Below, piece after piece: positions 1 to 5,073 of a stretch of 5,073 nt of DNA. Within the stretch, counting starts at the first letter, position 1; each line of letters starts with the position of its first letter. The notes below the pieces were generated by a model that had not been told where the DNA came from, ran no database searches, and was given only the letters and a program-made list of their open reading frames with translations. Origin of the DNA: JACMJP01 sp046160675. Its GTDB lineage: Bacteria > Bacteroidota > Bacteroidia > Chitinophagales > BACL12. The stretch is from contig JBJXHH010000242.1 in the NCBI GenBank assembly GCA_046160675.1, forward strand, positions 1 through 5,073, in the 5' to 3' direction. A program made the translations under genes and the position numbers.

Positions 1-7
1 TTCAAAG

Positions 8-727
8 CTATGTATTTGCATTTTGAAGGTATTGCACAAACCTTCTGCGGGCAACCGGAAAAATTGTTTCATTAAAGGGATAGTTTTTATTACAATTCAA
101 AACGTAGGTAGCTGGGTTTGGAAACTGGCGGTTCTTTTTTATAAGGTCAGATTTTATAGCCTCAGCATGATTGTAAATGGTATCAGGATAACAGTTAAGA
201 AACTGTGTTTTTAAACCACGGTATTTTTCGCTATTGTTTTCAAAAATACTTAACTCATACTGATAGGCTGCTGTTTTCTTTTCGCCTCCGGAGCGAAACA
301 ATAAATAACCGGCTTCTGTATAAATAGGTATTATCCCTACTGATGAAATAGAGATATGATGTTCTACTTCATCATAAATTTCCCTCGCAATGGAAATATG
401 TTTATTTATTCTTGGTAAGGCATAGTCAATGATATTTTGGATCTCTTCCATATAAATGTCATCCTGCATCATTTTTTCGTATTGAAGAGTAAAATTTTCA
501 AAGTCAAGTTTACTGAGAGTTTTAGAGAAATTATTTTCAAGCATTTGTGTATTTGCTTTTAACTCAGCCAGATTCCGGTAATGAGAGACAAGGTCGCTTA
601 AGAAGGGGTAAATTTTTTGTTCCTGAAAATGCTTAGAGGCATCCTGCAAGTAAGCTAGCAGAATATATTTTTTGTATTCAAAATCTATCCGCCCCTCGGT
701 TACCCAATTTGTTTGTAACGTTTGCAT
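8..727 (-). CDS. Conserved Bacteroidota protein of unknown function (239 aa)
   Basis: I cannot assign a function. The sequence resembles an uncharacterised Bacteroidota family that begins with a motif like NWVTEGRIDFEYKKYILLAYL (residues 7-27 here) and ends with one like NPATYVLNCNKNYPFNETIFPVARR (204-228). There is no signal peptide, lipobox or transmembrane segment, so it should be cytosolic. Residues 15-125 look almost wholly helical, rich in Glu, Lys, Leu and Gln, with coiled-coil-like stretches. Residues 127-160 (SISSVGIIPIYTEAGYLLFR and following) look beta-rich. Residues 160-200 are again mixed or helical, followed by the conserved-looking C-terminus. The ATG at 727 follows an A-rich stretch (AAACAAATAAAG), a common setting for Bacteroidota starts. 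The TAG stop is at 8-10, so the gene is complete. It follows the DUF4294 gene by 99 bp and may be read from the same transcript or its own promoter. Confidence 0.8.
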   Translation of the reverse strand: MQTLQTNWVTEGRIDFEYKKYILLAYLQDASKHFQEQKIYPFLSDLVSHYRNLAELKANTQMLENNFSKTLSKLDFENFTLQYEKMMQDDIYMEEIQNIIDYALPRINKHISIAREIYDEVEHHISISSVGIIPIYTEAGYLLFRSGGEKKTAAYQYELSIFENNSEKYRGLKTQFLNCYPDTIYNHAEAIKSDLIKKNRQFPNPATYVLNCNKNYPFNETIFPVARRRFVQYLQNANT

Positions 728-826
728 ACTTTATTTGTTTAAGATGAAAACAAAACAATAGATGTTGCAAAGTATTATATCTTTTGAATATAGAAAACCT
801 TTTTTCATGAGTTTATTGTGGAAATT

Positions 827-1393
827 CTATTTTTTCACATGATGGGTAGATTCATATTCTAAAAAAACCGCTTCCAGCATCGGATTCTTTTCGGCAGTAT
901 AGCCGTCTTTCAGGTTATACCCATAAAATTTGCCCAGGTTTTGCCACCAAAAAGCAGTGCTACCGCTTTTCACATCTTTTAAGATACTATACATAGTTCT
1001 GCCGGTATTTCTTTCTATTAATTCAAGCAAAACTGTTCCTTCTGTCCGGCTCATTTTTTTCAGACGATTTTCGAACTCACTTCGCAGGTCGTCCTCTAAT
1101 TCTTTCTTATATTTTTTTACATCTCTTTTTTTCATTTCTTGTTCTGTCTTTTCCAATTCATTTAACAAGAATACGGCCGTGTCAGCAATAGGGTATACTT
1201 TTCCTACTATGTATTTATATCGGTTATAATTATAATTTTTTAGTGAGTTTTCAGTGATTACAACAGTATCTAGCATAAATGCATAAATAGTGTCTTCGCT
1301 TTTTTCCTTTTTGAAAATACCTTGTGCCAACACATTATTAGCAAGCGTAAACACTAAGACAAAAACAACTACAAATTTCTTTTTCATTCTCAT
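827..1393 (-). CDS. DUF4294 family exported protein
   Basis: A 188-residue protein that I recognise as DUF4294, a Bacteroidota family of unknown function. Residues 1-23 form a classic signal peptide: MRMKKK, a hydrophobic core, and VLA before Gln24 as a likely signal peptidase I site. There is no lipobox cysteine, so a periplasmic product is expected. The mature part has the family pattern: a short beta-like segment (LDTVVITENS, 41-50), then YNRYKYIVGKVYPIA (56-70). A long, highly charged helix follows (about 76-113, many Lys/Glu), then SRTEGTVLLELIERNTGRTMY (115-135) and the aromatic SGSTAFWWQNLGKFYG (143-158). The length is normal for the family. A second ATG six bases downstream would give the same signal peptide, so the start is uncertain by two residues. 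The 32-bp gap after the CapA-like gene favours one operon. No catalytic motif is visible. Confidence 0.85.
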   Translation of the reverse strand: MRMKKKFVVVFVLVFTLANNVLAQGIFKKEKSEDTIYAFMLDTVVITENSLKNYNYNRYKYIVGKVYPIADTAVFLLNELEKTEQEMKKRDVKKYKKELEDDLRSEFENRLKKMSRTEGTVLLELIERNTGRTMYSILKDVKSGSTAFWWQNLGKFYGYNLKDGYTAEKNPMLEAVFLEYESTHHVKK

Positions 1394-1425
1394 ATCAAAA
1401 CGAATTTAATGCCAAAACCTAGTTA

Positions 1426-2607
1426 TCAATTCCCCAAAGGGAGAATTTTGTCCGTCATTTCAACCATCTTTCTCTTGGTATGTTCTTGTGCAAGTTTCAT
1501 TTCCTGTAATTCAATATTGCCTATGAAGGTCAGACTATCAAACATTGCATAATTCAAAACAGGGAAAACAACATGCAATTTTTTCAAAGGGTTTGTCCCT
1601 TTGTAAACCCATGTCGGTACATAATCCACCTTCAATAGATCAATCTTTCCTGTATTCATATTTTTTTCCAGGTGCATGTTAAAAATAATCCCTTCATCAG
1701 TATAATTATCTCTTTGATTTGAAATGAAATTCCCCATTGAATAGGCAATAAAACCTGAATCAAGGGTTGCATTTTTTGTTTTGAAAAAAGAAGCAGGCTG
1801 TAGCACATGTGGGTGGCTGCCAAGTATAATATCAGCACCGTTATCAATTGCCCAGTTCACAAAATTATTTTGATAGTTTGAGGGGTTTCTCTGATACTCA
1901 TCACCGAAATGATAAAACACTATCACAATTTCGGCTCCAGCTTTTTTTGCAGCATTGATATCTGACTGAATTAAGGTCGAATCACATAAATTTGCAAGCC
2001 AGGGTTTTCCTTCGGTTAGTTCATAACCATTTAACCCGTAGGTATAAGAAACGATTGCAATTTTTATTCCTTTTATATCCTGAATGCGAATACTGTCTCT
2101 GTCTCGTTGCGAAGTGAAAGTACCCGTGTGATGAATTTTTAGTTTGTCAAGAACATTAATCGTACGCAAAATACCTTTTTCTCCGGTGTCGTTTGAATGA
2201 TTGTTTGCAGTTACTAAAAAATCAAATCCTGCTGCCTTCAGTGCCTCTGCAAAATCATCCGGGGTATTAAACTTTGGGTAACCGGAGTAGGGGATACCCT
2301 TGCCTGACATAGTTGTCTCAAGATTTCCGAGCAAAAGATCGGGTTTTTGAAGATAAGGAAGAACATATTCGAAGCAGGGAAAAAAATTGAAACTGTCAGC
2401 ACTCACCTTTGCATAAATACTCTGTGTATTGTGGCACATGAGGTCTCCAACTGACGAGATTTGTACCCTGATGATAGAATCAGGATTTGTTGTTCTTTCA
2501 GGAATGAGAGTAACAACATCTTGTTTGTTTTTAGAGGCACAAGCTATTATAGTAGCTGCAAAATAAATTCCTGTAAGAAGTTTCAATTTGATTTTTTTGT
2601 CAAACAT
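1426..2607 (-). CDS. CapA/PgsA-like metallophosphatase-fold lipoprotein
   Basis: A 393-residue protein of the CapA family (PGA_cap domain), which has the calcineurin-like metallophosphatase fold. The namesake member takes part in poly-gamma-glutamate capsule synthesis or export, but most family members are uncharacterised hydrolase-like proteins. The N-terminus has Lys residues, a hydrophobic stretch and a lipobox I-I-A-C with Cys23, which predicts a lipoprotein. Metal-site-type motifs appear in order: VGDLMCHNTQ (D55, H59), LLGNLETT (N95, E97), TANNHSND (N135-H137), FYHFGDEY (H233), GSHPHVLQ (H265, H267) and YSMGNF near 289. All expected blocks are present, so it looks intact and possibly enzymatic. 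The ATG at 2607 is chosen because it places the signal sequence directly at the N-terminus. No capB, capC or capD homologue lies beside it, so capsule synthesis should not be assumed. The DUF4294 gene starts 32 bases after the TGA stop, which suggests co-transcription. Confidence 0.9.
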   Translation of the reverse strand: MFDKKIKLKLLTGIYFAATIIACASKNKQDVVTLIPERTTNPDSIIRVQISSVGDLMCHNTQSIYAKVSADSFNFFPCFEYVLPYLQKPDLLLGNLETTMSGKGIPYSGYPKFNTPDDFAEALKAAGFDFLVTANNHSNDTGEKGILRTINVLDKLKIHHTGTFTSQRDRDSIRIQDIKGIKIAIVSYTYGLNGYELTEGKPWLANLCDSTLIQSDINAAKKAGAEIVIVFYHFGDEYQRNPSNYQNNFVNWAIDNGADIILGSHPHVLQPASFFKTKNATLDSGFIAYSMGNFISNQRDNYTDEGIIFNMHLEKNMNTGKIDLLKVDYVPTWVYKGTNPLKKLHVVFPVLNYAMFDSLTFIGNIELQEMKLAQEHTKRKMVEMTDKILPLGN

Positions 2608-2664
2608 ACAAATTCTGATTTATCACCGTGAAGTTTCCTTCCTATTCTTGGAGATCCAATATAT

Positions 2665-2700
2665 GAAAAAAACCTGCCATTCTGAAACGGCAGATTTTTA
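2665..2700 (-). terminator. Rho-independent terminator of the DUF5916 gene
   Basis: Read on the minus strand, CTGCCGTT, loop TCAG and AATGGCAG form an 8-bp stem (positions 2693-2674) with one G-U wobble and a 4-base loop. One G then precedes a run of seven T (2672-2666). The stem begins about 20 bases after the TAG stop at 2715. A run of five A precedes the stem, so the structure could act weakly in the other direction, but no plus-strand gene is present to use it. It implies that the downstream CapA-like gene has its own promoter. Confidence 0.78.
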
Positions 2701-2714
2701 ACTACAATAAACCA

Positions 2715-5073
2715 CTAAACTTTTTTCAGGTACAAGTAATCCAGGTAATAAATAATCTTGAGGGAGAGGCCGTTTGTTTGAGGAGTTTTAAAAGTTTTAG
2801 AAAGATTTTCAAAATATTGGTCTTCACCAAGATCATCACTTTGAAAGATATTGTCTTTCCAGATTAGATTCAGGTAACTGCCCGGCGCAAATTCCCATGC
2901 ATAAACAAAGTCGACATTAAAAATATTAAAATTGATATCATAATTATTTCCATCGAGGTCGGTTGTTGTAGTTGTTTCTCCTTCGGTATCCAGAGTATAA
3001 AATTCAAGATACACCACCTTGCCCCAATAATGCCTTGCCCTGGCAATGATGTTCATTTTTGGTCCGAAAATAAATTTTGTGGCGATTTCATTATCAATAT
3101 TCGTGATATTTCTTCTTCCGAAATAAATTGTGAGGTTTTCTTCTGCATCATAGCTATAATCCACATAACCGAAATTGCTATGGTCTTTGCTTATGCCGAA
3201 ACTGTGTGATAAGGAAAATTTATCATTGAGAAGCCAATTCAGATATTGTCCACCACCAATGTATGGATCTTTAGGTACAGGCGATTCCCCGAAACTGAAA
3301 TTCCAATTTGCGGTAAAATTTTTTCTGTAATCTGTGCCGCCCCAGAAATTTATAAAAGCAAAGGGTGCATGATGATATTTGTAACCTTCAAATCTCGGCT
3401 CATAGTAATCATAATAATAAAATGGTTTTGAGAAGATATTAAAACCTGTGTTCCAGAAACTCTTCTTCAGTTGCCCGTTGCCTCCTAAGCTTATGCTAAA
3501 TTCTTCGTAACGCATCGGGTCTACCTGTGAACGATAGTTTATGTTTCCCCAGCCATTGTAGTTCGAAAAGACACTGTTGCTGTCAGGGTTGAAATTTGTA
3601 TAGTTGGCACCGAAAAAATTATTGGTAAAATTATTTCCGTACTGGATTCCCATGTCGCTATGATCATACGTTTTTGTCATGAGTTCATGTGATATGTTGA
3701 AATTCCATTTCCCAGTAAATTGTGAAACGCCTATAGCATAACTTGTTCCCAGGGTGGGTAAATTTTTTTCACCGCCTTCACTTGTTTCTTCTTCCAGCTC
3801 ATATACCTGGCTCAGATTGCCAAAACCCCAGAAATTCCAGGTCTTCTTTTCATTAGTAATATCATATAAAATCTCTGAAACATTGGCATCCCGGTATACA
3901 CCTTCTCTTAGAGTGTTCGTATTGGAAAAACTGATCTTTGAGTTATTTTTTAATGCCTGCTCAAAAACTATCATATTATAATTTGTAAGAGGGTTCGAAA
4001 GTATTTCCCTCTCTTCTCCGGTTTCCAGGTTTTTTGCAATGGCATACTCCTCGGCTGCAACTGCATTCAATATACCTATGCCAAAGTTTTTATCAGTTCT
4101 TCCTGAAAACTTTGTAGCGTTATATAAACTTACCTCAGAAGGATTTTCCACTATTTCTTCATCAGCGCCAATAACATCATACACATCATAATACAAAAAA
4201 GGTTGCCCGCCAATTCTTCTTGAGTAGAACATTCTGTAACCTAAAAAATTGAACATTTGATTGAAGATTTCCGTACCCTCAGTAAAGAAAGGCCTGCGTT
4301 CATTAAATTGCTGTTCAAAGGGAGAAAGATTTAATATCACATTATCACTTTGTACCTCACCGAAGTTTGGAATCACAGTTGCATCAATGGTAAAACTCTC
4401 ATTTATGCCGTACTTAACATCCATGCCGCCATTTAGGATACTTTCTCCGTCATAGGTAACCGGATCATCACTTATAGGTGTCCACTGATATCCAGTGTTC
4501 AGATAAGGCGAAAACGATAAACGAAGGGGAGGAGTAATGTTTTGTAAATCGGTTAAACTCCCCCATTGAGGAATTATCCCGTACACATTAGGGTCAACCG
4601 GACTCCAGAGAATAAACTCCCCTGTGGCATTTACGCTCCTTGCAAATTGCATTCCCCAGTTTTGAATTTCTTTCGAAGGGAACCGGATAGCTGAATATGG
4701 AATTTTAATCTCACAACTCCAACCGTTGTCCAGTATTTGCACATCGCTTTGCCACACTGCATCCCAGCTTGCATCATTATTACTGTTGAGCGAGATACGT
4801 TGATCTGTTTGAACGCCTGAAGCTGATACTATAAAACGATAACCATTAATGTCATCATCATATGTGTCAAACCCAACAGTAAAGTTGTCAGCAATACTAT
4901 ACCCATCTCTTTCGCTCAATTGTGTCTTAATATTCGCAGGATTATCATCATACATCATTGCCCCGATATAAATTGCATCGTTGTCATAAGCTACTTTTAC
5001 TTCTGTTTTTTTTGAAGGGACTTTACCATATTCAGGAAGGAAAGTAATATCAAGAGATGCAACAGGGAGATTT
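2715..5073 (-). CDS. DUF5916 family outer-membrane protein with N-terminal CBM9-like domain (5' partial)
   Basis: Probable outer-membrane protein of unknown function; 785 complete codons plus a TAG stop are visible, and the 5' end is cut by the window edge. The frame stays open upstream of the methionine at 4958 for 38 codons, with family-like residues (FLPEYGKVPSKKTEV, then AYDNDAIYIGA). That methionine is therefore internal, and probably some tens of residues including a signal peptide are missing. Numbering from the first full codon, residues 1 to about 160 resemble a CBM9-like beta-sandwich. The rest matches DUF5916: FGEVQSD near 237, FNERRPFFTEG near 256, FGRRNITNIDNE near 651, RARHYWGKV near 678, APGSYLNLIWK near 729, and an ending rich in alternating aromatics (SLKIIYYLDYLYLKKV), as in outer-membrane barrels. 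Residues 551-568 are exceptionally rich in Tyr/Phe/His. The ligand is unknown; carbohydrate binding is only suggested by the fold of the N-terminal domain. A terminator follows the stop, so this gene probably ends its own transcript. Confidence 0.85.
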   Translation of the reverse strand, partial: NLPVASLDITFLPEYGKVPSKKTEVKVAYDNDAIYIGAMMYDDNPANIKTQLSERDGYSIADNFTVGFDTYDDDINGYRFIVSASGVQTDQRISLNSNNDASWDAVWQSDVQILDNGWSCEIKIPYSAIRFPSKEIQNWGMQFARSVNATGEFILWSPVDPNVYGIIPQWGSLTDLQNITPPLRLSFSPYLNTGYQWTPISDDPVTYDGESILNGGMDVKYGINESFTIDATVIPNFGEVQSDNVILNLSPFEQQFNERRPFFTEGTEIFNQMFNFLGYRMFYSRRIGGQPFLYYDVYDVIGADEEIVENPSEVSLYNATKFSGRTDKNFGIGILNAVAAEEYAIAKNLETGEEREILSNPLTNYNMIVFEQALKNNSKISFSNTNTLREGVYRDANVSEILYDITNEKKTWNFWGFGNLSQVYELEEETSEGGEKNLPTLGTSYAIGVSQFTGKWNFNISHELMTKTYDHSDMGIQYGNNFTNNFFGANYTNFNPDSNSVFSNYNGWGNINYRSQVDPMRYEEFSISLGGNGQLKKSFWNTGFNIFSKPFYYYDYYEPRFEGYKYHHAPFAFINFWGGTDYRKNFTANWNFSFGESPVPKDPYIGGGQYLNWLLNDKFSLSHSFGISKDHSNFGYVDYSYDAEENLTIYFGRRNITNIDNEIATKFIFGPKMNIIARARHYWGKVVYLEFYTLDTEGETTTTTDLDGNNYDINFNIFNVDFVYAWEFAPGSYLNLIWKDNIFQSDDLGEDQYFENLSKTFKTPQTNGLSLKIIYYLDYLYLKKV

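Noticed and set aside
728..826. Gap between the DUF4294 gene and the 239-aa gene, with small inverted repeats such as ATAGAA/TTCTAT and GAAAA/TTTTC on the minus strand.
   Set aside because: The stems are short and AT-rich, with a long loop or no following T-run, so they do not make a credible terminator. No TAnnTTTG promoter match with a properly spaced -33 element was found either.
930..1229. Open plus-strand frame of 99 codons antisense to the DUF4294 gene.
   Set aside because: It lies wholly inside a clearly coding minus-strand gene, has no recognisable motif, and is an expected by-product of the charged, AT-rich coding sequence opposite. The other plus-strand frames (23-214, 3246-3431, 3754-3981, 4261-4455) are rejected on the same grounds.
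1656..1847. Second minus-strand frame of 63 codons inside the CapA-like gene.
   Set aside because: It overlaps, out of frame, the part of the CapA-like gene that encodes the conserved GSHPHV and YSMGNF motifs, and its own product looks random and hydrophobic.
1426..2607. Naming this gene capA or pgsA and calling the region a poly-gamma-glutamate capsule locus.
   Set aside because: No synthetase or partner genes are present in the window, and many CapA-family proteins have no link to capsule synthesis. Only the family assignment is supported.
2656..2663. TATATTGG on the minus strand as a possible -7 element (Bacteroidota consensus TAnnTTTG) for the CapA-like gene.
   Set aside because: It misses one consensus base, and the position expected for the -33 element falls inside the terminator stem without a TTTG. 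A promoter is likely somewhere between the terminator and 2607, but this match is too weak to annotate.
1..5073. Search by eye for tRNA, rRNA, CRISPR repeats, insertion-sequence ends, att sites and tandem repeats.
   Set aside because: No direct-repeat array, cloverleaf, terminal inverted repeat pair or transposase/integrase motif was seen. Nearly all of the window is accounted for by four coding genes.

Overview
The window looks like chromosomal DNA of a member of the Bacteroidota (Bacteroidetes). It is AT-rich. The upstream regions lack convincing Shine-Dalgarno sequences and tend to be A-rich near the start codons. All four genes belong to families typical of, or especially common in, that phylum. 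Every supported gene lies on the minus strand, so transcription runs from high to low coordinates. I could not resolve the genus.

Layout in transcription order:
(1) 5073-2715 is a large outer-membrane-type protein of the DUF5916 family. It has an N-terminal CBM9-like domain and a C-terminal beta-barrel-like region. Its 5' end lies outside the window: the frame is open, with family-like residues, to the last base, so the methionine at 4958 is internal.
(2) About 2700-2665 is a good intrinsic terminator just after that gene. It separates the gene from the rest.
(3) 2607-1426 is a CapA/PgsA-like metallophosphatase-fold lipoprotein.
(4) 1393-827 is a small exported DUF4294 protein, 32 bp after the previous gene and probably co-transcribed with it.
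(5) 727-8 is a cytosolic, mostly helical conserved protein of unknown function, 99 bp further on. It ends 7 bases from the window edge.

Three of the four products (DUF5916, CapA-like, DUF4294) are predicted to be exported, so the region is biased towards the cell envelope. Nothing shows that they act in one pathway. I see no mobile element, tRNA, rRNA, CRISPR array, or sign of a defence or biosynthetic system. This reads as an ordinary housekeeping or envelope region with two poorly characterised conserved families, not an obvious new system.
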